DNA of 64,000 bases. Source: Tessaracoccus massiliensis. Lineage in GTDB: Bacteria; Actinomycetota; Actinomycetes; Propionibacteriales; Propionibacteriaceae. The position numbers and the translations under genes are program-made. Under the pieces are notes generated by a model. The model saw only the letters and a list, made by a program, of their open reading frames with translations. It was not told the DNA's origin and did no database searches. The stretch is taken from the NCBI RefSeq assembly GCF_000826065.2, contig NZ_LN623543.1, forward strand, positions 536,144-600,143, in the 5' to 3' direction. Positions 49,100-57,918 of this stretch are shown here, piece by piece (within the stretch, counting starts at the first letter, position 1; each line of letters starts with the position of its first letter).

Positions 49100-49146
49100 G
49101 CGTCGCCAGCCGTCCCTGAGCGTCGCGGCTCGGTCGCTAAGCCCTT
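49091..49146 (+). repeat. Dispersed repeat between convergent galK and a membrane gene
   Basis: Two GTCCCTGAGCGTCGC units followed by GGTCGCTAAGCCC. The left unit contains the galK stop codon; the right end contains, in reverse, the stop of the minus-strand membrane gene at 49137. Both convergent genes therefore end inside the repeat. Confidence 0.75.
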
Positions 49147-49529
49147 CCGCCCCGCCCGACCTTCCCCAGTTCGTGCCGCCCCACCGCCAGGATGGCGGTG
49201 ACGGCGGTCACGAGGATGAACGGCGCCACGATGAGGGTGCCGACGAACTGCGCGCGGTCGTCGGAGGTGAGGAGGCTGTAGACCACCATCAGGTGCAGCA
49301 GCGCCGAGGCGACGATCAGGCCCAGCGCCCAGCCCTGCCCCTTGGCGGTGAACCAGGCGAACGCAATCAGGCTGAGCCCGTAGAGGACCAACATTCCTGC
49401 CACGCCGATGCCGAACAATCTGCTGTTGGCCAGCACCGTGCCGACGGCGACGCCGAGGACGCCCAGGCCCGTCAGCGCGGTGAGGATCACCGGGATGGCC
49501 AGGAGCGGGCGGCGCAGCACAGCATTCAC
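49137..49529 (-). CDS. Membrane protein, function unknown
   Basis: A 130-residue protein with four TM helices: LLAIPVILTALTGLGVLGVA, LFGIGVAGMLVLYGLSLIAF, WALGLIVASALLHLMVVYSL and GTLIVAPFILVTAVTAILAV. Arg-rich ends. GTG 49529 chosen because AGGCAGG lies upstream; the frame stays open to 49565. No family recognised. Confidence 0.7.
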   Translation of the reverse strand: MNAVLRRPLLAIPVILTALTGLGVLGVAVGTVLANSRLFGIGVAGMLVLYGLSLIAFAWFTAKGQGWALGLIVASALLHLMVVYSLLTSDDRAQFVGTLIVAPFILVTAVTAILAVGRHELGKVGRGGRA

Positions 49530-49608
49530 CGCCTCAGCCTGCCTGAGGAGACACGAATCGGGCAACTTGTGAGCGATTGCTGTTCAATTCACCCGAGAAT
49601 GCCCGCTA

Positions 49609-49637
49609 TTGCTTATCGTTGCTCGCAGGGGTAACCT
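49609..49637 (+). promoter_or_regulatory. Candidate promoter of whiB
   Basis: TTGCTT (49609-49614) and TAACCT (49632-49637) are separated by 17 bases, close to housekeeping-sigma -35/-10 elements. This would give a leader of about 50 nt before the whiB ATG at 49696. Confidence 0.5.
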
Positions 49638-49695
49638 GCATGAGCTTGCGGGGAATCCCGCGATGAACCACACCCCCGACAGAAGGAGCACAACT

Positions 49696-49947
49696 ATGGA
49701 TTGGCGCCACAAGGCTGCCTGCCTCACTGAGGATCCGGAGTTGTTCTTTCCCGTCGGCAACACCGGGCCGGCGTTGGCTCAAATCGAAGAGGCCAAGAAG
49801 ATCTGCGCCCGCTGCGTCGTCAAGGACCAGTGCCTGTCATGGGCGCTCGAGGCCGGGCAGGACCACGGCGTGTGGGGCGGCCTGAGCGAAGATGAGCGTC
49901 GGGCGATCAAGCGTCGCGCCGCCCGCTCCCGCGTCCGCAACGGCTGA
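49696..49947 (+). CDS. WhiB-family iron-sulfur regulator (WhiB1-like)
   Basis: An 83-residue protein. Four [4Fe-4S] ligands C9, C37, C40, C46 (CARCVVKDQC), the GVWGG turn at 58-62 and a basic DNA-binding tail RRAIKRRAARSR. Length and DWRHKAACLTEDPELFFP opening fit WhiB1, which binds the housekeeping sigma factor and responds to NO. AGAAGGAG site before the ATG. Convergent with the histidine kinase gene, 22 bp apart. Confidence 0.93.
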   Translation: MDWRHKAACLTEDPELFFPVGNTGPALAQIEEAKKICARCVVKDQCLSWALEAGQDHGVWGGLSEDERRAIKRRAARSRVRNG

Positions 49948-49969
49948 CCACTCCCCCGAGCTGGGAGCC

Positions 49970-51403
49970 TCACGGCACCGGCAGCACGATCCGCGCCACC
50001 GTCCCTTGGGTGTCCTCCCTGTTCTTGAGCTCCAAGGTGCCGTTGAGATCGTGGATGAGCGTCGAGATGATCGACAGCCCGAGCGATGTCTGATTGCCCA
50101 GCTTGAACCCCTCCGGCAGTCCGTTGCCGCCGTCGATGATCTCCAGCGTGAGGCTGCCATCCCTGCGCTGCGGGCACACCTCCACCAGGCCTGAGGAACT
50201 GTCCAGGCCATGCTCGACAGCGTTCTGGCACAGCTCCGTGACCACCATCGACAGCGACGTGGCCATCTCGGCCGGGATGACCCCGAAACTGCCGCGGCGC
50301 ACCGCCCGTACGGTGCCGTCCGAGGCTGCGAGGTCGCCGACGGTGGCCAGGATCTTGTCACACACGTCATCGAAGGGCACCTCCTCCACCAGGGAGTAGC
50401 TGAGGGTCTCGTGCACCAGCGCGATGGACGACACGCGCCGCATGGCGTCACGGAGGGCCTCCTTGCCCTCCTCAGACTTCAGCCTGCGCGACTGCATGCG
50501 CAACAGCGCGGCCACCGTCTGGAGGTTGTTCTTGACGCGGTGGTGGATCTCCCGGATGGTGGCGTCCTTGGTCACCAGCATCCGGTCGCGGCGGCGGAGG
50601 TCAGTTGTGTCCCTGCACAGCACAAGCATGCCGGCGGTGGTGAACTCCAACCACAGCGGTAGCACGACGAAACGCATCGACGCGCCCTGCGCCTCGACGT
50701 CGAACTCCAGGCTGAGCCGCCCGTCGATGTCCGCGTTGACGGTCTGGCCCACCGATTCGACGCCCTGCCGCAGGTGGCGGGTGAGGTCGCGGAACCGTTC
50801 GCCCTCGATGTCGCCGATGGCCCCCAGCCTGCGGTAGCCCGTGATGGCGTTGGGGCTGGCGTAGGAGATCGTGCCGTCCGGCTGCACCCGCAGCACCCCG
50901 TCGGCGACCCTGGGTGCCAGCGCCTTGTCCGACGGCGGAACGATGGGGAACTCGCCGCGCATCAGCATCTGCGTGAGGATCTCGGCGGCTTCGAGGTAGT
51001 TCTCCTCGAGGGCGCCGGTGGCGCGCATGCCCATCTGGTTGGTGTGGCGTTCGATGACGGCCACGGGCCGGTCGTGCCGCAGCACGGGAATGGCCCACAC
51101 GTCGACGGGGATGCCCGCGGACAGCGCGTTGTCGCTGGTCTCGGCGATCTCGTGGGTCATGAACGCCACGGTGACCTGGTGGTCGGTCTCGTACTCGATC
51201 AGCTCCCCCACGATGTCCTCCTCGAGGGCTGTGGGGCCTGTCACGGGGCGCACCTGCGCCTCGCACCGGAAGATGTCCCCGTCCTCGGTGAGGGGCTTCC
51301 AGAGAACCAGATCCGAGAAACTGAGGTCGGCCAGCATCTGCCAGCCGGACTGGAAGGCCTCCAGCCATTCATCATCAGTCATGAGGTCCACGTCGCGAGT
51401 CAC
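49970..51403 (-). CDS. Sensor histidine kinase, PdtaS-like (HisKA_2 family)
   Basis: Cytosolic kinase of about 477 residues. An N-terminal GAF-like domain (about 15-150, MLADLSFSDLVLW), a PAS domain (about 175-285, GVLRVQPDGTISYASPNAIT) and the HisKA_2 phosphoacceptor IREIHHRVKNNLQTVAALLR near 305 precede an HWE/HATPase domain (VVTELCQNAVEHGL, IIDGGNGLPEGF, SLGLSIISTL). PdtaS works with the RNA-binding antiterminator PdtaR, which is not in this window. Start uncertain: GTG 51403, GTG 51412 or ATG 51382. Confidence 0.88.
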   Translation of the reverse strand: MTRDVDLMTDDEWLEAFQSGWQMLADLSFSDLVLWKPLTEDGDIFRCEAQVRPVTGPTALEEDIVGELIEYETDHQVTVAFMTHEIAETSDNALSAGIPVDVWAIPVLRHDRPVAVIERHTNQMGMRATGALEENYLEAAEILTQMLMRGEFPIVPPSDKALAPRVADGVLRVQPDGTISYASPNAITGYRRLGAIGDIEGERFRDLTRHLRQGVESVGQTVNADIDGRLSLEFDVEAQGASMRFVVLPLWLEFTTAGMLVLCRDTTDLRRRDRMLVTKDATIREIHHRVKNNLQTVAALLRMQSRRLKSEEGKEALRDAMRRVSSIALVHETLSYSLVEEVPFDDVCDKILATVGDLAASDGTVRAVRRGSFGVIPAEMATSLSMVVTELCQNAVEHGLDSSSGLVEVCPQRRDGSLTLEIIDGGNGLPEGFKLGNQTSLGLSIISTLIHDLNGTLELKNREDTQGTVARIVLPVP

Positions 51404-51497
51404 AGGCTCCACTCTGCCACGGACACCCTTTTCCGTGTAGCCGGGTCCTTCTGGCACAATGGGGCGTCCCCTGAACTGACTTATGAGGAGGTCCACC

Positions 51498-51572
51498 ATG
51501 GGTAAGCGTGGCCGCAAGCGCAAGGCACGTCGTAAGAACGGCGCCAACCACGGTAAGCGTCCCAACGCCTGA
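51498..51572 (+). CDS. 50S ribosomal protein bL37 (24 residues)
   Basis: A 24-codon gene with a strong GAGGAGGT site. The product is MGKRGRKRKARRKNGANHGK followed by RPNA: ten Arg/Lys residues in 24 and the terminal NHGKRPNA shared with the small actinobacterial protein found in the Mycobacterium smegmatis large subunit (bL37). Own promoter region of about 95 bp and a strong intrinsic terminator make it a separate, probably highly expressed transcript. Identification from memory of the family. Confidence 0.88.
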   Translation: MGKRGRKRKARRKNGANHGKRPNA

Positions 51573-51588
51573 CGTTGGTCGCCGCTAC

Positions 51589-51618
51589 AAAAGCCCCCGC
51601 ATCGCGCGGGGGCTTTTT
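51589..51618 (+). terminator. Intrinsic terminator after bL37
   Basis: AAAAGCCCCCGC-ATC-GCGCGGGGGCTTTTT: a GC stem of about 9 bp followed by T5 (and A4 on the other side), so it can also serve the convergent rsrA transcript. Confidence 0.92.
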
Positions 51619-51627
51619 AGTGTGTGT

Positions 51628-51897
51628 TCAGCGGCGGGTGATGCGTAAAGTCTGGATTCGTGCCGTCAGCGTCGTCGGGGCGGCGAGGGGGGGTTGGCTG
51701 CGCTGGATCATCTCCGTGATGGTCGATTCGATCTCGAAGTTCTCCATACATCGCTCGCAGGCGTGGAGGTGGTGGCGGATGAGGTCCGCGTCCGCCTCGA
51801 GCAGTTCGTTGTGCAGGAAATCGTGCACCCGCGCCAGCGCACGGACGCATTCGTCCATCTCGTCGTGCTCGTGGACGTACATGTCGGCGTCTGCCAT
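51628..51897 (-). CDS. RsrA-like zinc anti-sigma factor (mycothiol/redox type)
   Basis: An 89-residue protein. Candidate zinc ligands are C17, H43, C47 and C50 (HLHACERC). The 26-residue spacing from C17 to H43 and the HxxxCxxC motif equal those of Streptomyces RsrA (C11-H37-C41-C44), where disulfide stress releases zinc and frees SigR. The ATG overlaps the sigR stop (TGATG), giving 1:1 coupling. Ends 10 bp before the shared terminator. Confidence 0.92.
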   Translation of the reverse strand: MADADMYVHEHDEMDECVRALARVHDFLHNELLEADADLIRHHLHACERCMENFEIESTITEMIQRSQPPLAAPTTLTARIQTLRITRR

Positions 51898-52514
51898 CAC
51901 CGGCCCCCCGCCTTGCGTCCGATGCCGCGTTGTTTCGCGTACTCGGCCAGCGACTCCCGCAGTTGGGCGCGTCCGCGGTTGAGCCGGCTCATCACGGTGC
52001 CGATGGGCGTGTCCATGATCTCGGCGATCTCCTTGTAGGAGAAGCCCTCGACGTCTGCGAGCAGCACGGCCATCCGGTAGTTCTCCGGCAGCGCCGCGAT
52101 CGCGTCGGCAACGGCGGCGTCCGGCGTCTGGTCGAGCGCCTCCATCTCGGCGCTGCGCAGGCCCGTGGAATCGTGGTTCGCGGCGCGGGCGAGCTGCCAG
52201 TCGGTGACCTCCTCGTCGCCGCTGGTCTGCGGCGAGCGCTGGGCCTTGCGGTAGGTGTTGATGTAGGAGTTGGTCAGGATGCGGTAGAGCCACGCCTTGA
52301 GGTTGGTCCCGGGCTTGAACGTGTGCCGCGACGCGAACGCGCGAGCGTAGGTGTCCTGGACGACATCCTCCGCGTCCGACGGGTTGCGCGTCATCCGCAG
52401 CGCGGCGCCGTACAGCTGATCGAGGTAGCCCAGCGCCTCCTCCTCGAACGCTGCGGCGGCCGCATCGTCGAGTTCCGCATCCGGGGATGCCTCAAGCACT
52501 TCCTGGTTGTCCAT
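51897..52514 (-). CDS. sigR: ECF sigma factor SigR/SigH-type (thiol-oxidative stress)
   Basis: A 205-residue form starting at ATG 52514. Region 2 ([60 protein letters not shown]) and region 4 ([40 protein letters not shown]) are complete. Partner of the overlapping RsrA-like gene. A GGGAAT-N18-GTT promoter at 52617-52643 implies autoregulation. The same frame stays open upstream, and an ATG at 52607, 31 codons earlier, would sit at the start point of that promoter, so a longer isoform is likely. No clear ribosome site at 52514. Confidence 0.92.
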   Translation of the reverse strand: MDNQEVLEASPDAELDDAAAAAFEEEALGYLDQLYGAALRMTRNPSDAEDVVQDTYARAFASRHTFKPGTNLKAWLYRILTNSYINTYRKAQRSPQTSGDEEVTDWQLARAANHDSTGLRSAEMEALDQTPDAAVADAIAALPENYRMAVLLADVEGFSYKEIAEIMDTPIGTVMSRLNRGRAQLRESLAEYAKQRGIGRKAGGR

Positions 52515-52616
52515 CAGCACCGACAATACCGCGAGCACCACCAGTGCCCGCGCCGGCGCCACGATGGGGACAGCTGGGCGGCATGTCAAGGTGGCTAGCA
52601 CGGTCATGACGGCTCT

Positions 52617-52643
52617 AACGCTCATCCCCCGGCCAATATTCCC
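52617..52643 (-). promoter_or_regulatory. SigR-type promoter of sigR-rsrA (GGGAAT-N18-GTT)
   Basis: Minus strand: GGGAAT at 52643-52638, 18 bases, GTT at 52619-52617. This equals the Streptomyces SigR consensus. Transcription would begin about 7-10 bases after GTT, at about 52610-52607, where an in-frame ATG lies. Confidence 0.8.
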
Positions 52644-52685
52644 GACCTCGTCGCCAATTTGCCACGCCGTGACAGGCTTGGGACT

Positions 52686-53597
52686 GTGCAAGCTCCCTCT
52701 GACCTCTACAACCTGGTGCCGGACGACGTCCCCACCAGCCCACGCCCCGCAGTGCTGCTCGTGACCCTCGGCACCTTCATCGATGCCGGGCAGGTCCAGA
52801 AGATCCTCAGCGATCACCTCGTGGCAACGGGCGAATCACAGGTGGTGGCCACGTTCGACGTGGATCAACTCTTCGACTACCGGGGCCGTCGCCCTCCCAT
52901 GGTGTTCGACGCCAACCGCTGGGCCGGGTACGAGGCGCCGTCAATGATGGTGCACCGGCTCGTGGACCGCGACGGGGAGCAGTACTACCTCCTCGCCGGT
53001 GTCGAGCCCGATTTCCAGTGGGAGCGGGTGGTGGCCGCCATCCGGCAACTGGTGGCGCGGCTGCACGTGCGACTTGTGGTCACGATCCACGGCGTGCCCA
53101 TGGGTGTCCCCCATACCCGGCCCGTCGGAGTGACGGCGCACGCCACGGACAGCGCCCTCATTGAAGATGCCCGTTCACCGTTCGGCCGCGTCAAGGTGCC
53201 GGGATCGCTGCCGGCGCTGCTGGAGTTGCGTCTCGGGGAGGCAGGCCGCCCTGCCGCCGGGTTCGCCGTCCACGTGCCGCACTACCTCGCCGGCTCGGAG
53301 TTCGCCGAGGGTGCGCTGACGGCGCTCAACGCTGTGGTCGACCTGACCGGGCTGAACCTCCCCAACGATGCGCTGGTGGCCAAGGCTGAGGCCAACCGCC
53401 GCGCCATTGCAGCCGAGGTGGAGGGCAACGACGAGGTGCGTGAGGTCATCGCCGGGCTCGAGCAGCAGTACGACGCGTTCATGCAGGGCCAGCAGCACCC
53501 GAACCTCTGGGCTCCTGACGCCCAGGAGATCCCGTCGGCCGATCAGTTGGGCGCGGAGTTGGAGAACTTCCTGCGCAACGTCTCCGACGACGACTGA
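52686..53597 (+). CDS. PAC2 family protein (proteasome assembly chaperone-like)
   Basis: A protein of about 303 residues. [39 protein letters not shown] and [14 protein letters not shown] are typical of the PAC2 fold, and [15 protein letters not shown] follows. The C-terminal helical segment ([11 protein letters not shown]) is polar. PAC2 proteins in actinobacteria are conserved but their role is not settled. GTG 52686 is chosen; TTG 52659 is possible. Divergent from sigR. Confidence 0.82.
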   Translation: MQAPSDLYNLVPDDVPTSPRPAVLLVTLGTFIDAGQVQKILSDHLVATGESQVVATFDVDQLFDYRGRRPPMVFDANRWAGYEAPSMMVHRLVDRDGEQYYLLAGVEPDFQWERVVAAIRQLVARLHVRLVVTIHGVPMGVPHTRPVGVTAHATDSALIEDARSPFGRVKVPGSLPALLELRLGEAGRPAAGFAVHVPHYLAGSEFAEGALTALNAVVDLTGLNLPNDALVAKAEANRRAIAAEVEGNDEVREVIAGLEQQYDAFMQGQQHPNLWAPDAQEIPSADQLGAELENFLRNVSDDD

Positions 53598-53623
53598 GCC
53601 CCGCCGCGCCGCCCCGCAGACAG

Positions 53624-53652
53624 CAGAGCCCCCGGAATCACCGGGGGCTCTG
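53624..53652. terminator. Bidirectional terminator hairpin between PAC2 gene and leuD
   Basis: CAGAGCCCCCGG-AATCA-CCGGGGGCTCTG, 12 perfect pairs with a 5-base loop, centred between the convergent stops at 53597 and 53667. No long T-tract. Confidence 0.8.
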
Positions 53653-53666
53653 TCGTCGCGCGGGAA

Positions 53667-54281
53667 TCAGGCGACAGTCTCCGCCGTCCTGGCGGGCAGC
53701 GTCTTCGGTTTGAACGACGGACGCGATGCCTCATAGTCCGAGATCGTCTCGTCGTGCTGCAGGGTCAGCGAAATGTCGTCGAGTCCGTTGAGAAGGCGGT
53801 GCTTGGTGTACTCGTCGATGTCGAAGCCCACCTCGAGGTCACCGCGCGTGATCCGCTGCGACTCGAGGTCAACCGTCGTCTCCACGTTCGGGTCCGCGTC
53901 GATCGCCTCCCAGAGCGCGTCACGGTCGGCTTCGGAGACGAGCGCCACCAGCAGCCCCGCCTTGCCGGAGTTGGAGCGGAAGATGTCGCCGAAGCGGGTG
54001 CCGATGACCACACGGAAACCGTAGTTCTGCAGCGCCCACACGGCGTGTTCGCGCGAGGATCCGGTGCCGAAATCCGGGCCAGGGATCAGGATGGTGCCTC
54101 CGGTGAACGGCTCCTTGTTGAGCACGAACTCGGGGTCGTTGCGCCAGGCGGAGAACAGGCCGTCCTCGAAGCCGGTGCGCGTGATCCGCTTGAGGTACAC
54201 CGCGGGGATGATCTGGTCGGTGTCGACGTTCGAGCGCTGCAGCGGAACGGCGATGCCGGTGTGGCTCTTGAAGGGTTCCAT
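53667..54281 (-). CDS. leuD: 3-isopropylmalate dehydratase small subunit
   Basis: A 204-residue subunit that completes the aconitase-like active site with Leu[21 protein letters not shown] start, [33 protein letters not shown] with the substrate-binding GSSREH, and [15 protein letters not shown]. Two bases after the leuC stop. Confidence 0.95.
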   Translation of the reverse strand: MEPFKSHTGIAVPLQRSNVDTDQIIPAVYLKRITRTGFEDGLFSAWRNDPEFVLNKEPFTGGTILIPGPDFGTGSSREHAVWALQNYGFRVVIGTRFGDIFRSNSGKAGLLVALVSEADRDALWEAIDADPNVETTVDLESQRITRGDLEVGFDIDEYTKHRLLNGLDDISLTLQHDETISDYEASRPSFKPKTLPARTAETVA

Positions 54282-54283
54282 GG

Positions 54284-55690
54284 TCAGGCTCCAATCAGGT
54301 CTGCGGGGGCGGCCAGGTGGCCGGTGATGGCGGTGGCGGCGGCGACGGCGGGCGAGACCAGGTGGGTGCGCCCACCCTTGCCCTGGCGTCCCTCGAAGTT
54401 GCGGTTCGACGTCGACGCGGCGCGCTCGCCTGGCTGCAACTGATCGGGGTTCATGCCCAGGCACATCGAGCATCCCGCGGCGCGCCACTCGGCACCGAAG
54501 TCGAGGAACACCTGGTCGAGGCCCTCGGTCTCGGCCTCGAGCCGCACGCGGGCGGAGCCGGGCACCACGAGCATGCGCACGCCGTCGGCGATCTTCTGAC
54601 CCTGCAGCACCGAGGCCGCCAGGCGGAGATCCTCGATGCGGCCGTTGGTGCAGGAGCCGAGGAAGACGGTGTCGACCTTGATGTTGCGCATCGGGGTGCC
54701 GGGGACCAGGTCCATGTATTCGAGGGCGCGCTTGGCGGTGGCCTGCTCCACCTCGGACTCGAAGTCCTCCGGCGCGGGAACGGACCCGCCCAGCGGCACG
54801 CCGTGGCCTGGGTTAGTGCCCCAGGTGACGAAGGGGGTCAACTGCGTGGCGTCGATGTCCACCTCGACGTCGAACGTGGCGTCCTCGTCGGTCTTCAGCG
54901 TCTTCCAGTAGTCGACGGCGGCATCCCACTCCTCCCCCTCCGGCGCGTGCGGGCGGCCCTTGAGGTAGGCGAAGGTGGTCTCGTCCGGCGCGATCATGCC
55001 GGCCTTGGCGCCCCACTCGATGGACATGTTGCAGATGGTCATGCGCCCTTCCATCGAGAGGTTCTCGATGGTTGTGCCGCGGTACTCGACGATGTGCCCC
55101 TGGCCGCCGCCGGTGCCCACCTTGGCGATCAGCGCGAGCACGACGTCCTTGGCGGTCACGCCGTCGGGCAGTTCGCCGTTGATGTTGACCGCCATGGTCT
55201 TGGGCTTGGCCTGGTTCAGCGTCTGGGTGGCCAACACGTGCTCCACCTCGGAGGTGCCGATGCCGAACGCGAGGGCACCGAACGCGCCGTGCGTGGAGGT
55301 ATGGGAGTCGCCACACACGATCGTCATGCCAGGCTGCGTCACGCCCAACTGGGGGCCGATGATGTGCACGACGCCCTGATCCCTATCGCCCAGCGAGTGG
55401 ATGCGGATGCCGAAGTCCTTGGCGTTCTGGCGCAGGGTGTCCACCTGCTTGCGCGAGACGGGATCCGCGATGGGGGCCAGGATGTTGAGCGTGGGGGTGT
55501 TGTGGTCCTCCGTGGCGAGCGTGAGCTCCGGACGGCGGACGGCGCGGCCGGCCAGGCGCAGGCCCTCAAAGGCCTGGGGGCTGGTCACCTCGTGCACGAG
55601 GTGAAGATCGATGTAGAGCAGGTCCGGCTCTCCCTCGGCGGCGCGGACGACGTGCGCGTCCCATACCTTTTCGCTCAGGGTCTTACCCAT
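54284..55690 (-). CDS. leuC: 3-isopropylmalate dehydratase large subunit
   Basis: Isomerises 2- to 3-isopropylmalate in leucine synthesis, [4Fe-4S] enzyme of 468 residues. Cluster ligands: Cys in [15 protein letters not shown] and two in [33 protein letters not shown] and GEGGQ-like [12 protein letters not shown] are conserved. ATG 55690 behind GAGGAGCC; the longer upstream frame lacks similarity. Divergent from the IclR regulator over 114 bp. Confidence 0.96.
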   Translation of the reverse strand: MGKTLSEKVWDAHVVRAAEGEPDLLYIDLHLVHEVTSPQAFEGLRLAGRAVRRPELTLATEDHNTPTLNILAPIADPVSRKQVDTLRQNAKDFGIRIHSLGDRDQGVVHIIGPQLGVTQPGMTIVCGDSHTSTHGAFGALAFGIGTSEVEHVLATQTLNQAKPKTMAVNINGELPDGVTAKDVVLALIAKVGTGGGQGHIVEYRGTTIENLSMEGRMTICNMSIEWGAKAGMIAPDETTFAYLKGRPHAPEGEEWDAAVDYWKTLKTDEDATFDVEVDIDATQLTPFVTWGTNPGHGVPLGGSVPAPEDFESEVEQATAKRALEYMDLVPGTPMRNIKVDTVFLGSCTNGRIEDLRLAASVLQGQKIADGVRMLVVPGSARVRLEAETEGLDQVFLDFGAEWRAAGCSMCLGMNPDQLQPGERAASTSNRNFEGRQGKGGRTHLVSPAVAAATAITGHLAAPADLIGA

Positions 55691-55768
55691 GGCTCCTCGC
55701 TTCGCAAAGAATGAAATCGTTCGTTGTGAACTCCGGATCAGTATGACGAAGAGACGAAATGAACAGGG

Positions 55769-55796
55769 TTGCCTGTCCAGCATGTGGATTGATAAT
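55769..55796 (+). promoter_or_regulatory. Candidate promoter of the IclR gene giving a near-leaderless mRNA
   Basis: TTGCCT (55769-55774), 16-base spacer, GATAAT (55791-55796). The expected start point (about 55803) is 0-2 bases from the ATG at 55805, and no ribosome site precedes that ATG. The same 114-bp gap must hold the leuC promoter and operator. Confidence 0.45.
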
Positions 55797-55804
55797 CTCA
55801 CCAT

Positions 55805-56530
55805 ATGGACCACACTTCAGGCGTCGGGGTACTCGACAAAGCGAGCCTCGTACTCTCCGCACTCGAACGCAATCCGCTGACCCTCGCGGGCCTTGTCACC
55901 GCGACGGGACTGGCCCGTCCGACGGCGCACAGGCTCGCCGTCGCACTGGAGCACCACCGCTTCGTGGGGCGGGACCTCCAGGGTCGCTTCGTGCTGGGCC
56001 CCAGGCTGATCGAGCTGGCCGAATCCGCAGGCGAAGATCCGCTGCTCTCCACAGCTGGGCCGATTATGCAGCGGCTGCGCGACATCACCGGCGAATCGGT
56101 TCAGATGTTCCGCCGCCAAGGCGACATCCGCGTGTGCGTGGCCGCCGTCGAGCGGCCCACCGGTCTCCGCGACAGCGTGCCCGTCGGCGCACAGTTGGAG
56201 ATGACCGCTGGATCCGCCGCCCAAGTCCTTCTCGCTTGGGAGGAGCCGGACAAGCTCGACCAGTTGCTCGAGGCCGCCTCGTTCACCATGGCCACGCTTC
56301 AGACGGTGCGCCGCCGCGGCTGGTCGCAGTCGGTGGCCGAGCGCGAGGCCGGCGTCGCCTCGGTGTCGGCCCCTGTGTTGGCGCCGTCGGGCAAGCTGAT
56401 CGCCGCTGTGTCGGTCTCCGGCCCCATCGAGCGGTTGACCCGCTCCCCCGGCCGCCTGCACGCCCCCGCCGTGCTGGCGGCAGCCGAACGACTCAGCGAG
56501 GTGCTGCGCCGCAGCGGCGCCCCCGAGTGA
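55805..56530 (+). CDS. IclR-family regulator (NdgR/LtbR-like)
   Basis: A 241-residue protein: winged helix-turn-helix at about 10-65 ([40 protein letters not shown]) and IclR effector domain (~80-235). Divergent leuCD plus IclR is the arrangement of Streptomyces NdgR and Corynebacterium LtbR, which control leucine genes. Rv2989 is the M. tuberculosis counterpart. Probably regulates leuCD and itself through the shared intergenic region. Confidence 0.9.
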   Translation: MDHTSGVGVLDKASLVLSALERNPLTLAGLVTATGLARPTAHRLAVALEHHRFVGRDLQGRFVLGPRLIELAESAGEDPLLSTAGPIMQRLRDITGESVQMFRRQGDIRVCVAAVERPTGLRDSVPVGAQLEMTAGSAAQVLLAWEEPDKLDQLLEAASFTMATLQTVRRRGWSQSVAEREAGVASVSAPVLAPSGKLIAAVSVSGPIERLTRSPGRLHAPAVLAAAERLSEVLRRSGAPE

Positions 56531-56542
56531 GGCGGACGAAAC

Positions 56543-57577
56543 TCAGGGCTGCCAGTCCGTCGATGGCGCCCAATCCGTGTCAGTGGGTAGCGTCGGCCAG
56601 CTCACCCTGCCTGCGGCTGTTTCGGCAGACTCGATGGGGGCGAGCTTGTTCGCCATGTCGCCCAGGGTTTTGAGCTGTTCCATCTTGTCTTCGACGTCCT
56701 TGGTGGCCATCTCCGTGATGACGTTGCCCACCACTTCCACGACCTTGATCAGAACGCCCATGACAGTGGGCTTCGCCAACAGACCCACCAGATCGTTGAT
56801 ACCGCCGAGAATGCTGGACGCCGCCTCGTTCATGCCTTCGATCCGCGCCTTCCACAGCTCCATGACAGCGACCATCAACTCGCCCACATGAGTGACCACG
56901 GTGATGTTGGCGCCCTTCATCGCATCCGAAGCGAGGTTCAGGTCATTCAGAGAGGTTTTGAAATCCGCGATGCGGCTGGCGTAAAGATCCGCACTCTCTG
57001 AGACCCAGTTGTCTTGAATGCTTTCTTTCAGCGCCTGCGCATCGTCGTCCGCCGTGCCCAGTGTCTCGAGGAGCGTATCGAGCCGCTTGTTCTGCTCCCC
57101 CAGTGCCGTCGGGATGGCACCGATCGCATCGAAGTCTTCCTCCTGCATGTTGGCGATGCCATCTGCGTTGCTGCGAGCGGTCTCGAGTTGCTCCTTGACA
57201 TACTGGGCATCAGGAGAGAGGATCTTGCGGACATTTTTGATCGGCAGCTTGGTGTAGGCGTCCTGCACACGCCACGCCCACTGGGGGGGCATGATGTCGC
57301 CATTCTTCGGGATCCACGTGTCGTGATACTCATCGTTGGTGATGTCGTAGTCGAACTCCATGGGCGCCCCGAAGATGCGGTCAAGGAAGCCCGGCTCCTC
57401 ATCCCTCGTCAGAGTGAAGATGTAGGTGTAGGCGAGCTCTCCCTCCGCTTGGACTCCGATCCCATCGCAGACCGCAGTGAAGTACTCACGCGATTCCTGG
57501 ATCACCTTGCCCATTTCCAGGAGGGTTTGAGAGCTGGTCAGGTCAGTGAGGTCCGGCGTCGGATCAGGGCCCGTCAT
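56543..57577 (-). CDS. Unknown helical protein, possible type VII secretion substrate
   Basis: 344 residues, no family recognised with certainty. Residues 1-125 are acidic with an Trp/Pro-rich middle (YHDTWIPKNGDIMPPQWAW). About 130-235 are long helices with NWVSESADLYASRIADFKTS, similar in spacing to WXG100/ESX proteins. About 250-290 are hydrophobic (GGINDLVGLLAKPTVMGVLI, KVVEVVGNVITEM) and could insert in a membrane. The tail is Trp/Pro/Thr-rich (TLPTDTDWAPSTDWQP). It is the last gene of a four-gene operon, overlapping the preceding gene by 4 bp. Visibly lower G+C than leuC or iclR. Confidence 0.6.
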   Translation of the reverse strand: MTGPDPTPDLTDLTSSQTLLEMGKVIQESREYFTAVCDGIGVQAEGELAYTYIFTLTRDEEPGFLDRIFGAPMEFDYDITNDEYHDTWIPKNGDIMPPQWAWRVQDAYTKLPIKNVRKILSPDAQYVKEQLETARSNADGIANMQEEDFDAIGAIPTALGEQNKRLDTLLETLGTADDDAQALKESIQDNWVSESADLYASRIADFKTSLNDLNLASDAMKGANITVVTHVGELMVAVMELWKARIEGMNEAASSILGGINDLVGLLAKPTVMGVLIKVVEVVGNVITEMATKDVEDKMEQLKTLGDMANKLAPIESAETAAGRVSWPTLPTDTDWAPSTDWQP

Positions 57578-57918
57578 TCGTCCAACTCCTTCTCGATCTC
57601 CTGGATCAACTCTTCGCTGTACTGCTCCCTGCGCAGGTATTCCCCGCCGCTGGCACGCAGCGTGCTGGCGACCGACGCCGCGCAGGTGGCGCCTTCACCG
57701 AGGACTTCGACATAGGCGTCGAAAGCGTCGTTCGCAGCCACGCCGAAGCTGCGGAGATTCTGCGGGATCCGCTCCGAGAAGGGAGGAATCTTGTCGCCGT
57801 ACTTCAAACCGTGGTGCGTCGTGCTCATCGTGCTGCGGACTTCATCCCAGCCATCCGCCTGCTCGTCGAAGAAACGCACCCGGAACTGGACCTCATCTGG
57901 GAGACTTTCGAGGCTCAT
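57574..57918 (-). CDS. Small EspC/WXG100-like protein
   Basis: 114 residues. The C-terminal half (AFDAYVEVLGEGATCAASVA, STLRASGGEYLRREQYSEEL) matches the pattern of EspC-type ESX substrates: two helices and an Ala/Ser-rich segment ending YxxxE. The N-terminal half (VQFRVRFFDEQADGWDEVRS) is unlike them. Likely partner of the 344-residue neighbour; ATGA overlaps at both ends. The type VII assignment is inference. Confidence 0.5.
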   Translation of the reverse strand: MSLESLPDEVQFRVRFFDEQADGWDEVRSTMSTTHHGLKYGDKIPPFSERIPQNLRSFGVAANDAFDAYVEVLGEGATCAASVASTLRASGGEYLRREQYSEELIQEIEKELDE

